Shown piece by piece: positions 37,262 through 50,182 of a stretch of DNA of 64,000 nucleotides. Location: the NCBI RefSeq assembly GCF_019097595.1, contig NC_080720.1, forward strand, positions 27,815,852 to 27,879,851. The letters run 5' to 3'. The notes below the pieces were generated by a model. The model was not told the origin of the DNA and did not search any database. It saw nothing but the letters and a program-made list of their open reading frames with translations. The translations under genes were made by a program, and so were the position numbers. How positions within the stretch are numbered: position 1 is the first letter of the stretch; the number at the start of each line of letters is the position of its first letter. Source of the DNA: Hemibagrus wyckioides (Eukaryota; Chordata; Actinopteri; Siluriformes; Bagridae).

Positions 37262-39110
37262 GCACATCCAGCTAGCCAAAGCTCTGGGATAACATACGAA
37301 ATTCCGTTATCCAAACACGCTGCCGCTAGGAACTTCAGACACGAGGCTAGCAGTTTATCAGACACCAGGTGAAACAGACTCCGTTGGCACAAATGCGTGC
37401 CTTTTTTTTTTTTAAAGCTACCTAGAGTTAATATATTTGAAAAAAAAAAGAAGAAGAAGAAGACTGACTGGCACGAGATGAAGCGATCGAAGGAACGATA
37501 ATAACCAATGAAGAGGAGCGTTTTCTTTTTCCTAACCAGTCCGCCTTAGAAAACAATTTTGAGCTGTCGCTCGGAGATAAAAAACCCATTGAAGGTGCAG
37601 ATCAGTTCACTACGCTGCAGCAAGTGGACGGAGCCTACCGTGCATCATCTGCTTTATCTATTGAACTCTATACATGCATATATACACATACACGTCTACG
37701 TGTGTATATACATGTGTCCTCGGAAGATGTTTTTTTTTTATTATCCTTTTGTTTTTTAAAAGTATTTATTGATCTATAATATCCCAATTTTCCTGATTCT
37801 CACGTCCATAGAAAGGACACGCTGCTTGAAACCATTGTTTCAGTTCCTTTTTATAAGTAATGCAACACACACACACACACACCTCCCACTCCTCTTAAAA
37901 CACTTTTCAGATAAGACTTTGCTGCAGCGAACGCTGCCTGTGCAGTTACTACTTCTTCAAAATTTCATTACTAGACATTCCTAGGGTCTCATTGCCACTA
38001 AATCTTCTCAAGATCAGCAAATCACTGTTGTAGCTCTCACTTTTAGCTGCTAAATTGCCCAGAACTCATCATCCTCTCTCTGTCTTAGACGGCTTTTGAC
38101 ATCATACTGAAAACCTTAAGATTATACACAATTCTACAGTCGAGGGAACTTCATGACTGAAATCAGAGACAGTCGATTACAGAAAGCTCTTCTTGTGGTG
38201 CCTTTGTTTGTTGGTGTGGATGATTTTTGTTTCTGTCAAAAGGAATCATAAGTGTATAGGAAGGTGTAACTGTATACCTGTTTCACAAGTGCAATCCTTA
38301 TTTCTGTAATTAGAAATGGACATAGAAATTTCATTCACGTTTCCATTTACCGATTGTTGCCCTTGCAACATGACTACAACTCGGGAATTGTCACTAATAC
38401 AAGGTTCAAATTATATACAACCCCCTTGTGGACTGGCAAAATAGGTAGCATTGATGGTGCTGCAGTTACCATACGGCTCACGATATCTATACGTTACTTC
38501 TACACACAGCTATCCGAGCGCAAACCGAACAATGTGAATAATACTCGTAATGAAAAATCGTACGAAAAAGCATATGTTACAAATTGTGATTTTATGTATG
38601 TTATGACGATCCCTTTACACATGATTACTTTTGGCAGGAAATGAACTCTGTACACTGCAAAAAATGTAAGCCACTTCACAGCTCATATTCACACAACACG
38701 TTACATTCATGACGTTTAAAAAAAAAAAGATTCTCTCATAGGCTTATATTTTAGAATAATCCATTTGTGAAGGGGGTGGGAGGTGGGGTGGGGTCACTAA
38801 AGTTTATTTGATATCAGTGCAGCACCTGTGCCTACATGGACCATACCATGTGCTACCCTGTTTCAGGGTGTTATATTCCCTTGGTTTTTAGAGGGGCTTT
38901 ATGTTTTGAAACACTTTGTAAGCTTTTAATAATATCATTTTACTTTGTTTTTTGTTTACTTCATTTTATCAAATCTGTAAATTATATGTTATACAAAGAG
39001 TTTTCAGTTAAAAGATTTTACTTTGAGCTATAATTATTGTAATTATTAAAAGATGTAGCCTTTATTATTAAAGTTTATATTTTTCAAATTAAAGAAAAAC
39101 CTTGTCCTGG
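37262..39110 (+). other. axin2: axin2 3' UTR
   Basis: After the stop there are about 1.85 kb without coding signal. It becomes strongly A+T-rich and ends with three ATTAAA poly(A) signals at 39045, 39067 and 39088, followed by a T/G-rich stretch. A TGTATATA Pumilio-type element at 37703-37710 sits in a small imperfect palindrome (about 37676-37715), and ATTTA pentamers are present. A short CA repeat lies at 37865-37882. The end point is inferred from the signals. Confidence 0.6.
39045..39093 (+). terminator. axin2: Cluster of ATTAAA polyadenylation signals
   Basis: ATTAAA occurs at 39045-39050, 39067-39072 and 39088-39093 in an A+T-rich context, with a T/G-rich tract from about 39101. This is the common variant of the vertebrate poly(A) signal and the best end for the axin2 transcript. 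Confidence 0.5.
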
Positions 39111-39685
39111 TCTTCATGAACTTCTTCAAAAGACTTTGATGATGATGTGATGCTGCTCCTGTCCTCATCTCAGGACTGTAACTGTTAAGAAAGAACAAAT
39201 GCTAGTTACTTTTGTAATTGTGGTACTGTGAACCTCCAGGGGCAGTGGAAGTCATCAGGATACCATTTTTCTGGAAACGGTATCCTGTTTCGGTATCCGG
39301 TTTATATTAAGTGCAGTTACCTACAAAACTAGCCTTCTTTTTCTCAACATATACCATAATGCCATGAAGAACATCTCAGGACTAACTGGAAAGATGTTGA
39401 GACAGCTGTGCACACCACTGGAAATCTGGATGGTACCATCCAGGTAGCAGCGCCACCTAGTGTAGTAATCCTCTAAACAGTGCTTATGAGAATGAGATGC
39501 TCCTCATAGTGTGGCATGTCACAATAGCAGCTGGATGTCTAGCCCAGCATCTGCTTAGGAGGACAGAGGAGTCTTCTGTGTCCTTTCTCTGCAACAGATT
39601 AACCATAGATGCCAGTTTGTGGGATTTATTCCGAGTGCCTCTAACAGCCTACGAATCTGTGACATCATACAATTTCATAACAGCC

Positions 39686-39711
39686 ATATATATATATATA
39701 TATATATATAC
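39686..39711 (+). repeat. TA microsatellite downstream of axin2
   Basis: Pure TA run of 12-13 units. Confidence 0.9.
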
Positions 39712-39999
39712 ATGGAGCTTGCCCTTGTATTTCAGATGTATTTCTGCAAGCTGGGCTTTGAGTTTGAGCATAAAAGAAATATCCTATTGTTTTTGCCATT
39801 TTCTATTTTTTTAGTTGTTAAACAAAGCAGGCTCGAGTATAGTTATTGCTTTCTGAACTTCAATTGTATAACAAACCATACTCAAGAAAACCACAACTAA
39901 AGGTTCACATAAACTATCAGACTTCATGCCCGGTCTGTTAATGCTTCGTTTCCTAGAAGGGGTTGCGATACAACAGACTTAAAAGCTCAACCCAGACTT

Positions 40000-41100
40000 T
40001 TCCCCAACCACAGATTCCAGATGTTCACAAGCCAACTATGAGATGTAATATCTCACAGTGGGTTGTGGGTCGTGGGTCTGTCCTGGGGTCTCTGTCCTAT
40101 GGGACATGCCTGTAACAGCACTAGTGGGAACCGACCAGGGGATATCCTTGTAAGGTTCCCAAACCTCTCTTAAGTTTGGCTTCTCTCAATTTGATGGAGC
40201 AGCAAGCTCCAGCACCCCCGCACAGCTGGTGCTTAGGAACTGGTCTGAGAATCAGATGCCCAAGGTCTTGTCTAAATAATACCACAGGGTGCATACTGGG
40301 TAGAGCAAGGACAAAGGTACAGGTTCATCACTGCAAGGACAATAGACACAAAATTGGATGCAATGTCCTTGGCATGAAATCCTGAATTCAACCACAAGGT
40401 CACTCCCAAGCCATCTTGTTACTAAGGCTTATTGCTATACTATGCAATTCCCAAATTTGCCAGGTGGCCCATTCAGAAAGCTATAGTAGGCCCATTAAGA
40501 CCCCTAAAGAGATGATGTGATGCACATAATGCTGTGATGTGCTGCATTGGCTGCTGCATACTGTATACCTTTAGCATAGATTGACTCTGGCCACTACCTA
40601 GCAGTCCCTGGAGAAAGATTCTCTTTTTTGGACATCAAGCAGTACACTAGATCCGGTTAATAAGGTGCATGGTAGTCACAGAACTAGGCCCATGTACCAG
40701 GAATAGGGCTTTACCAAGTGTTTCCTGGAATGCATCAACAAGGTCTTCCTACAACTAGTGACAAACCATTAGTCTAAACCAAGGTCTTACCAGCAATCCT
40801 AGTCATAAGCAGCCTAGTTTTGCAGTCATCGATGAGTGTGTCATGTCTCAGTGAACTATCCAGTTTGCCTGGGAGAACTATGGAAATGGCAAAACGTCCG
40901 CCTGTGCCTCACCAAACCCTTTCCAGATTTCAAAAACCAGGTCTTGCTACAGATGTCACCCCCCTGGACATATGTGGCATCTCTATAGTGTGTCTTCTTT
41001 ACACTTGTACAGCTTTGGGAGATGAGCTGCTCTCATTCAGAACCATGGATGGGCCAACTTGAGAAATTTTCACACAAGTTAGAGGTACCTGCTGCACCTC
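40000..41100 (+). other. Gene-free stretch, possibly an old retroelement remnant
   Basis: A less A+T-rich 1.1-kb segment. One frame near 40710 reads GFTKCFLECINKVFLQLVTN, which vaguely resembles the reverse-transcriptase segment after the FGL motif in Ty3/gypsy elements. Surrounding frames are broken by stops and no long terminal repeat was seen. This is a weak call. Confidence 0.2.
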
Positions 41101-41599
41101 ATGCTGCTCTGATGACCGCTGTAGCTGTCTATATATATTATATATGTGGTGGTGTCTTCAGAACTTGTATAAACTTGAGTGTTGTCTTTAAGAAGAACTT
41201 GAGGCCAGCCACAAGAAATATAAAACAGAACAGCAAACTTCTAGTAATTTCTTACAAAGATAGGACGTGGTTATTTTGAAATGGTAGGTTGTTGCGCAGC
41301 CAGAAAACCCATCACTGATTAAATCAGACGCTTGCTAGCAAAGCTAATCAAGCTGATTTGAAAAGAGCAGAGATCTGGGCAGCTTCTACTTTGTGCTTGA
41401 CCACCAGACACATTAAATAAAGATTGAGTCTGGTGGAGAGGTGAGGAGACAGGGAGGAGGAGAGTATTGAAACTGTTTGACAAGTAGAGAAAAGGAGAGA
41501 TGGAGTGTTAACTTAAAAGACAGTGGCGTTTTGGATGTGGTCTTTTTCTGCAAACTTTCATAAGTCCTTTTTACATAGTCATCACAAACAACAGCATCT

Positions 41600-42010
41600 C
41601 TCTCTCTCTATCTCTCTATCTCTTCTCCCTCCCTCCTCAGGCTGTAAGCGCCCTGGCTGGCACAATTGTGCACTTGCACCTTTGTAGATTCTGCGGTCCT
41701 TTAAATCATGCCTTTCATCCCTGCTGTTCTCCATTAGCATATTTAATTGGCAGGTAAAAATCATTTGTTTACAATCCGTGTAATTATTTGATTGTACAGT
41801 CACCGTGAGGAATCGGAAGAAGAGAGCGAGAGAGGAAGAGGGATGAAACGAGGGAGTGCTGGAGAACGAGAAGAAAGAGGAGCTCAGCAGCCAAAACAAC
41901 ACATCAAAGCGGGAGCCTTGATGCCGATTTCGTATGGCATTAATGGTTCATGAAGGAAAGAGATTGCCTTTAGGAACAGCTCCCTCATAATCCCACCAAC
42001 AATCTCAGTG
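41600..42010. promoter_or_regulatory. Candidate conserved non-coding stretch downstream of axin2
   Basis: Complex non-repetitive DNA with ATTAGCATATTTAATTGG (41736-41753), a TGTTTACA forkhead-type motif near 41766, and an exact TCF/LEF consensus on the minus strand, CATCAAAGC (41902-41910). The regulatory role is inferred from motif density only. Confidence 0.25.
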
Positions 42011-43020
42011 CAGCATAAACATTAAAAGAGAGAATGGAAAAAAAAATTGAACCCATCTCTCATAATCCTGTCAACAATCACTAGTGAATGCAAAAACATG
42101 GGAAACTTCTGCCAAAGATAGGAAAGTAGAGAAAAACAAAGAGACTTGGAGGGCTGGAACTGTGTGTTTTAATAGTTATCTAAAATATTTATCTCCTATG
42201 TTTAGATCATGAACACAGGCTTAATTTGCAGAATACTAACTGTGTTGTCCTTCAAATCCATCACTCATTGTACCTTCATTGGTTTAGTCAGTGCAATTTG
42301 TGTAAAAAATGTCCCTGTTAAAATAAAGATAGGTATTAGGTGTCACTAGCATCATGCATTTAGCCGTGTGTTTACATATATGGGCCAAAATGACATTTTT
42401 TTAATAAGAAAGAAAGAAACTTTAATCCTCATTCATTATGTTTACATGCAACCAAATCATCCAGACGGATAGCTAAATCAGATTAAAAAGCCCTGGTGTA
42501 AACGCCTCAATCGATCTGATTGAGCTCGATCCGACTAAAATTTCTATCGGATTGTTACAGGTGGTGTAGATCTGATCTAATCTGGAATAGGAAAAACTAA
42601 ATCTAATCTAAATAGGAAAAAATCAGCCATGTAAATAGTCCTACTCAAATCTGTATTCGGAACTGAATTCATTTGGATTGATGAAAACTGTCAGGTGTAA
42701 ACATACCTAACGACTTTTATGTGCCTCAACTCTGCTCCGTTCACTATAGTTCAACTTTATCCAGCTATATTCAAGAACATTCCTTATTAAAACCTGGAAC
42801 GATGAAAGCTAGTGTAGTAGAACATACTGGAATGCATTTACCTAGAAAAAAAGATTCTTTGTGTGAACGAATAAAGACGAAACACTTCATTAAATCCGGC
42901 ATGTAGAATGTTACTATGATAAAAGAAGTTACAATAAAGAACATTAAGAGTCATTCTCATCATTCTTTGAATTCTGGGATGTTTTGGAGGATTTTCTGGT
43001 TTCTAATCAAATAAAGTTTA

Positions 43021-43335
43021 CATTTCATTCATCCATCCATTTTCTATATTACATCCATTACACAGAGCTATAGTGAACCTGAAGCCGATTCCAGAGGACT
43101 TGGGGCAGAAAGCCGGGGGACACCCTGGATGGGATACTTACCCATAATATACACTTTCACACACTCCAGACAATTTAGAGATGCCAGCCAGCCTACAAGG
43201 CATGTCTTTGGACAGTGAGAGGAAACTGGAGTACCCAGAGGAAACCCCCAAAGCATGGGGAGAACATGTGAACTCCACACACACACTGGTGGAGGTGGGA
43301 ATCAAACCCCCAGACCTGGAGTTGTAAAGCACCAT
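43021..43335 (-). repeat. Fish interspersed repeat, family D, reverse orientation
   Basis: On the + strand it starts CATCCATCCATTTTCTATAT, continues ACACCCTGGATGGGATACTT, CATGTCTTTGGACAGTGAGA and CATGGGGAGAACATGTGAAC. It ends AATCAAACCCCCAGACCTGG, the reverse complement of the family D layout. It is the most complete copy in the window. Confidence 0.7.
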
Positions 43336-46300
43336 CATACTGTTGCTTCCATATCGTATTAATATTAAATACCGATATTAGTTAATGTTTCCTGAGATTA
43401 AGATGCTACTTTTTGAAGATAAAGTAGAAGAGAAAATAAATTGTTGGTGAAGCCACCCAGTAGGATGTAAAATTATATCTCAGCATCAATGTGATGTATT
43501 CAGACCAAACTTTGTAGATAACTAAAAGACCTCACACTGAGGGTTTCCAAACACCTTTGTTTAAATTCATGTCTAGTTTGAGGCAAGCTTTTACGTCATA
43601 CTTACAAGTTTGACATTTATATTTTAATATCCATGGAATCTTTCCAGAAAACACAACTTCATATTTACTACACCTGGCTACGGATCAAAGGTTTGAACCG
43701 AACACTGACATGAGCTCTACAGTTACAGAAGTCAAGCACCTATTTTAAATTACCTTCTTGGATGGAGATGAATGCGTTTCGAATTAAAATGTATTCGTTT
43801 GGAAGAAAAGAAAAGGTGTTTCTTTCTGACTGTCCTGGGATAAGAACTCAGAACTTTATGGCCACTAGCACTGAAGCACAGATACCACTGGATGCCTCAC
43901 TGGGGAACTGCTAGTGGCAAAAAAAAAATCATAAAATGTTATGTGCTGGTGTGGTTTTCCAAGGACTGTTAGTGTCAAAAGAAAGTTATGACTAGTAACC
44001 AAACTGTGTTCTCTCTCGCTTATCTGAATCATCTGTAATACCAGTGAATAAAACCCAGACAGGTTTCTCTGTACTGAAAGAATAGAAAACTTAAATAGTT
44101 GCCTAATGGTAGCTGGAATCCATCTGACTGGTGATGTGAGGCATATAAACACTTTCCTGAATCCAAAGTTAAAGGGAAAATTAAACGCTAAGTAAGAAAT
44201 AAAACAACCGAAGGGGGTGATGCTTAAATTTGGTAATTTTCCCATAATGGTATGGTCGCAACATGAATTATTGCTCAGACACCACAGCAATTTGTTAAGA
44301 TTTAAGTGATTTTCTTAATGGTTTAGTTCCCTTACAAGCCACTGTTTTTCTGTTTGTTTGTTTAAAAAATTGAAGCTCGTCTTGTTATTGAGAAACCACA
44401 TGAGCGCACATAAACTTCTCGGTTCTGAAGACTTTCCTGTGGAGGACTGTCAGTTGCCAAGAGACTCCTAACATAAAGTGTTAAACAACTGACTTTGTTC
44501 GACTTGCTGCTATTTAAAATCATTTTACAATGAATGTGTGCATTAATAGAAAGCTATGATTCGTCTTGCGTCCAGAACTGCTGTCTAAGCTGATGTTATA
44601 GAAAATAACCACACAGCATCAAGAATGTAACAGTGCTTTGGTATAAACCGGTATCATTTCTTTTAGAGATTACTTTTTCCAGAGTAAAGTTTTTTTTCTA
44701 CCAAAATGTACACCAAAAAATCATTTCTATATTAGTTTGCAGATCCTGCTCGGTTTGGTTATTTGCAAAGTGAACACAGCTACCTATTCAATATCAGTGG
44801 TCCTCGTTCGAAGAAATCAAAGTTTGCTACTGGATTCCATTTCAAAACCATGTCCTGAGCAAGCGTTTCCTTTCTCCTCCGTCTGTCTACTCCTCCGTCT
44901 TCCCAGGCCATATCTGGAGTGGGTGTGCATTCCTCTATGATTATTTTCACAAAGTGCCCCCTCCACACATCCCAAACCCAACCCTCCACCTTCGCCTCCC
45001 CCAAGCAGGCTTGCGTACTCCCTCCTCTGGGCGGATTTGGTCACTTTTTGCCTTAACCACCGTAAACAACAAGAACAATTTATCTGGCAGGAGACATGTT
45101 TACTGAAGTGGAGCCACAGCCATTTTTAGCCGCCTCTTTTCGTTCGGTTACCACGGCATTCTCTGATCTCGGTATTATTGGATGTTCCCCTGTGGTTGCT
45201 GTGGGTTCTGCGTTCTTCCCCATTGTTCTCAAAGCAGCACGGATTCAGAGAATTCCATCTTCGGCTTGTAGATTCGATAACAGGATTTTTATGGTGTAGA
45301 AAGTCCCACATTCCAGTCGGACCCGCAAAACACAGAGCGCTTTGTCATGAGATCGATGTGTTTGGCCTGGGCTGACATATACTTTTGCGTTCAATGCCCC
45401 AGTTACGGCTGGTTTTGGGCACTGCAAACTACAGAGGCCTTCGAATGGCAGTAATGCCGTTGTAAGACCACACAAACTCAGTGACTTCGGTGCTGGTCAG
45501 AACTAGTTTGTGGTGCTGCTTCAGCAATTTCTGACCAGGCCTTTATACTGCAAAGGGAATTTATACATGTTTTGTTTGACTTGCTTTTTTGCATGTCCTC
45601 TCGTGCACCCCGCGATATGCAATGCACAATTTAGCTCTTCCCCCGAGCCAAGTATAACTTTTCCATAACACAAAAGCAGTTGCATATTTTTCAAATTCCT
45701 AACTTTGATGTGGTCAGGATGAAGTCTTCTTCTAAAAACCGCCCCTTTCTGGATCACAGGCTGGGCGTTGGACCATTTGTGGAACATGTCCCTTGACAGA
45801 TGAATCACTAAGCTCGCAGTCGATGCTGAACTATCGGTGCATTTCGCATCTTTACCCAGGAGTTAATGAATAGACTTCACTAAGGCTTCCTTCAAGAGAG
45901 AAAGGTTTAACATGTTTGGTGTGTCTCGTGTTGGGTGGCACCGGTCTGTGCATGCCTACTCCACCACAGAGTGGCTTCCCCGGGCAGCCACTGGGTCTGT
46001 GGTCTTACCACTCCTGGTCTGGCTTTCGGCCATACACCGCTCCTCAGCACACACACACACATTCCCCTTCAGACCACAGGTTGCTGGGGTAACCTACAAA
46101 ACTTGCCCTTCTGAACCTTAATCTTATTTAGCCAAGCTGTACATTATCTCAGAATGCTACTATTTCCTTAATGATGTTTATTGGCAGGTGGGATGGGAGG
46201 CTAGTCCTTCACGTAAGCCCCTTAAGCTTTTACGAGCCACAATAAGTAAACTTCTGAGGTCACTGGTGCTAAGAAAATATAAGTGCTTTTACTTGCACCA

Positions 46301-46898
46301 TGGACCACACAAGTGCTTGTGGCTTTAAGTTCGAAATTTAGCAAATAACAAAGGTGGTTAGCCTTATGGCCCAATAAAAAAAGCTGCAAAAAGACCTCCT
46401 AGTATTGTCTTTAGTTCTGCTTGTCTATGCTACTTTGCTTTCTAATCATGGTAGGAACTAAATTCTGAGGTATCTTTGAGTGGTGCAGCCTTCTTGATGG
46501 CTTAGTCATCAGTTTAGATCAGAGGTATTAAAAAGTGTAGCGTCTCTGACCATGGGATGTTCTGGCAGGAACCTTAGTTGTTCTTAACCTTGCAACTCGA
46601 ACATGATGAAAAACTTCTGGCTGTGTCAGAATTTTTTTTAGTAAAATTTCAGCACGGGACCTTTGCTCTTGCTTTTCTAAAAAATCACCAGGAGCAAAAC
46701 ACAAACACACACACAGACACAAATATCCTTATTATCTTAACTTTAAAGAATTTTTCTGGTTGTCTTTTCTTTAACTGCAGATCTGGAAGCGGATATGGAG
46801 AACATCACATACTTTCTCATAGACATCATCCACAATTTCACTGGAATCATTTCATACAGTGTGAAAAATAACAATCATTAATATAGTACATTAGAATG

Positions 46899-47079
46899 GT
46901 GATCCAGCTGCTCGATTCCTGGGGTTAATTCTCAGTGCCAGTCGTGAGCCTGGATAAAAAGGGAGGGTTTCATCAGAAAGGGCATCCGGCATAAAACCTG
47001 TGCAAATGAAATATGAGGATCGGATGGCCCACTGTGGCGACCCTAAACAGGGAGCAGCCAAAGGACAACAACGACAGTG
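46899..47079 (+). repeat. SINE family B, head partly lost, with 15-bp target duplication
   Basis: It carries the family B body (AAAAAGGGAGGGTTTCATCA, GGGCATCCGGCATAAAACCT) and the 3' end TGTGGCGACCCTAAACAGGG followed by AGCAGCC. Flanks 46884-46898 and 47080-47094 are TAGTACATTAGAATG and TAGTACATTATAATG, a target-site duplication with one mismatch. Confidence 0.75.
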
Positions 47080-48203
47080 TAGTACATTATAATGAATTGT
47101 GCAAACTACATGGTTATTTATCACACACTTACTTCAAAAGGTCTAGCTTTGATTAGCTCACTACTATTATTTGTACATAAACCGTATCATACATCAGTCT
47201 CTCCGGGCTTGTGTGATCACAGTAATTAGCAAAATCAAGCAAACGCCACAATATTCGGAGGAGCTTGCAATTTTTCTAAATTACGACAGATTTTTCCGCA
47301 GATTCGGGCCAAGGCACGTCGTATGACATCATCACAAGGCGCAATCAGCCAAAGACCTCTTCGATGCACGTGTGTGAAACGTGAGTAAAGCTGTCATAGA
47401 AAGTAGTTACATATGTGTCTTCAGTAGTAGGACTTTAAAGGAAGAATCCGGTGCTTGCAATTTCACCAATTCGAATAGTTTTCTGCAAAAAAAAAAAAGC
47501 ACAAAAACCTCCACAAGTTGTATCGTAAATTTGTAAATGATTCATTTTTGACTACAACAATTACAAAAAATACCTCTTTTGTATGTTCCATTAGCCTTAT
47601 AGATCCAAAAAAAAACTAAGACACTTTTGCTGATTTGGTTCCAACTCAGTTCCTGGGAACGTTTTTTTGCTAATCCTCTAATTTAACACAGCTAATTCAA
47701 ACCATCAGCTAATTATCAGCTTAATGCTGGTTGAGGCTGAGTTAAAATGGGGGGAAAAAAATTCAAACCTGAATCGGTATGAAACATCCAGACCTAGGGC
47801 TGAGGCAAGATCATTTTAGTGATTTTACAGTGTTCTTTGCCTGATCTTGCAACCAGACAGAAAACTAAGCCTGTGTGATAGAGACCCAAGGTAGAGCTAA
47901 ACATCACTGGCTGATGTTTAGAGCGTGTAATTAAATTAGAATCAATTTAAACTGACATTAAATGATGGATAATCACGCGGGTGAGACGGTTCATTGAGAA
48001 AAACATTTAAACAAAGACTTAGAGAGGCTTTTTGTTTATAGTCTTTACAATCTCCCCTGAGCACCTGGGTGTGAGAGCTTTTATGGGTTCCCAGCACTGA
48101 CTCCAAACACACATGGACCTAAAGCACATCTTTATTTTACTTTTTTTTTTATTTTTTACTTTATTTACCGCAATCACACCTGTTTGAAATTGGAACTCTC
48201 ACC

Positions 48204-48207
<4 letters not shown>

Positions 48208-48250
<43 letters not shown>
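48208..48250 (+). repeat. GA microsatellite
   Basis: Pure GA run of about 21 units. Confidence 0.95.
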
Positions 48251-48253
<3 letters not shown>

Positions 48254-49339
48254 CCAGCTGTAAACCATTTCATCCAACACCCACCAGCGCTAAACGAATC
48301 CGAAAGCCCAGTGATTCAGCTAATGAATAATATATCTCGCTTGTGCTAAGTGCATTTTAATGGTGAGAAAGCCTGCACTGCATACAAACCCTGATGTGGA
48401 AGATTGCTGTTTCAGTAAATAGAGGGCAAAGAGAACAGTCGGAGCTGGAGGGGGTGGAACTGTCATGCCATATAGATAAGTGAACAATTCCAGGACAATA
48501 TGGGTTCCTCTGTGAAAGACTTTTTATTCAAGCAGTTAATCATGTAGCAGGATCAAGAGCTTACGATACCTTTGCTGTGGTCCAAATCAGAATGTGACTG
48601 TTGACACTTATTAAGGAATAGTTAACAGCTTTATACACTACCCACAATGCCGGTGACAGTGGCGCTATTGGGATCACCTCTACGTAAATAGTGATGCGGC
48701 AGTGCTTTAATCTTTCAGTCTAACCAGCTCTCTGACATCTTTATCCATACACTATCATTTGATACTGAAATATTTTTATTTATTTACTGTTTGCTGTACT
48801 GCTGTATTGTCTGGACACATCTTTCTTGCTGTTGCACGTTTAGAGACTATCAACTCATAGATCATCTTCTGACATGTACAGTAAATGGCAACAAGCCCTA
48901 TAAATTGATTGCCTATAATTTGACAAAAACTGTACTGTAATATTGACTTTTTTATAGGCTGTGCCTTTTTATAAAGCTGGTTTCATAGCATTCTCTGTAT
49001 TTTCAACAATAATTCTATATTTATTGGTCTCTTCATGCGACTGGATCAGGAAAAGAAGGAAAAAATAAAAGCTTCCACTTTGGTACTTTCGTTACACCAC
49101 ATGTGGCTCCGTGGTCTTTATGATGATAATGGAAAAGTATGCTAAGCTCTTATAACAGGGACAACAAAACATTGAGAGAGAGAAGGGAAAGAGAGAAAAA
49201 AGAGAGAAAGGAGAGAGAAACAGAAAGGCATATGGTCCTAGTTTGGTGGTATGATTAGAGCGAGGCTTGCATGTTCTTCTGAAAAACAGGAAATAAACAT
49301 TCATAACTGTGCATGCCTGCTCCAGCACACATGTTCGAG

Positions 49340-49340
49340 G

Positions 49341-49414
<74 letters not shown>
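49340..49414 (+). repeat. TA/GA compound microsatellite
   Basis: A TA run (49340-49382) switches abruptly to a GA run (49383-49414). ORFs read across it are artefacts. Confidence 0.95.
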
Positions 49415-49419
<5 letters not shown>

Positions 49420-49553
49420 GCCCGCTTGTGAAGAAGCAAAAGTAATTAATAATAACATAATATAAATCATTGAGGTCAAAACTGTCACTGCTCACTACGA
49501 CTCTCACTTTCACTGTCTTTCAAATTTTTTCTGTTTTGAGCAGGTTAAAAAGT

Positions 49554-50182
49554 CTTCTTCTTCTTCTTTCGGCTTTTCCCTTCAGGCGTTGCCACAGCAA
49601 ATCATCTCTCTCCACCTATCCCTATCTTCTGCATCCTCAACACTTGCACCCACTAGCTTCATATCCTCCTTTATTACATCCATATACCTCCTCTTTGGCC
49701 TTCCTCTTTCCCTCCTGCCTGGCAGCTCCATGTCCAACATTCACCAATATACTCACTCTCCCTCCTCTGAACATGTCCAAACCATCTTAATCTGGCCTCC
49801 CTAACTTTGTCCCCCAAACGTCCAACATGAGCTGTCCCTCTGATGTACTCGTTCCTAATCCTGTCCAACCGTGTCTCTCCCAAAGAGAACCTCAACATCT
49901 TCAGCTCTGCTACCTCCAGCTCTGACTCCTGTCTCTTCCTCAGTGACAATGTATCTAAACCATACAGCATGGCTGGTCTCACCACTGTCCTGTACACCTT
50001 CCCCTTGATTCTCGCTGAAATTTTCACACAGAACTCCCGACGCCTTTCTCCATTCCAACCTGCCTGCCCTCACTTCTTTACCTCTTTCCCACACTCTCCA
50101 TTACTCTGGACTGCTGACCCCAAGCACTTCCCACCCTTTCATTCACACGCATGTACTCAGTCTTACTACAATTGACTTTCAT
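49554..50182 (-). mobile_element. 5'-truncated non-LTR retrotransposon (LINE), 3' end of RT ORF
   Basis: Minus-strand reading from about 50027 gives KGKVYRTVVRPAMLYGL, LDRIRNEYIRGTAHV and EARLRWFGHVQRRESEYIG, the typical C-terminal region of a fish LINE reverse transcriptase. Two frameshifts break the frame, one near 50030 and one near 49750. The 3' end is GCCGAAAGAAGAAGAAG. The 15-bp direct repeat AGCAGGTTAAAAAGT at 49539-49553 and 50183-50197 is a target-site duplication, so this is a single 629-bp truncated insertion. The clade (RTE-like or other) is not certain. Confidence 0.8.

Noticed and set aside
40820..41062. 80-residue ORF in the possible retroelement remnant
   Set aside because: No protease, integrase or reverse-transcriptase signature; kept only as an uncertain non-coding stretch.
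49092..49513. Overlapping ORFs with repeated Ser-Leu and Ile-Tyr
   Set aside because: They read through the TA/GA compound microsatellite.
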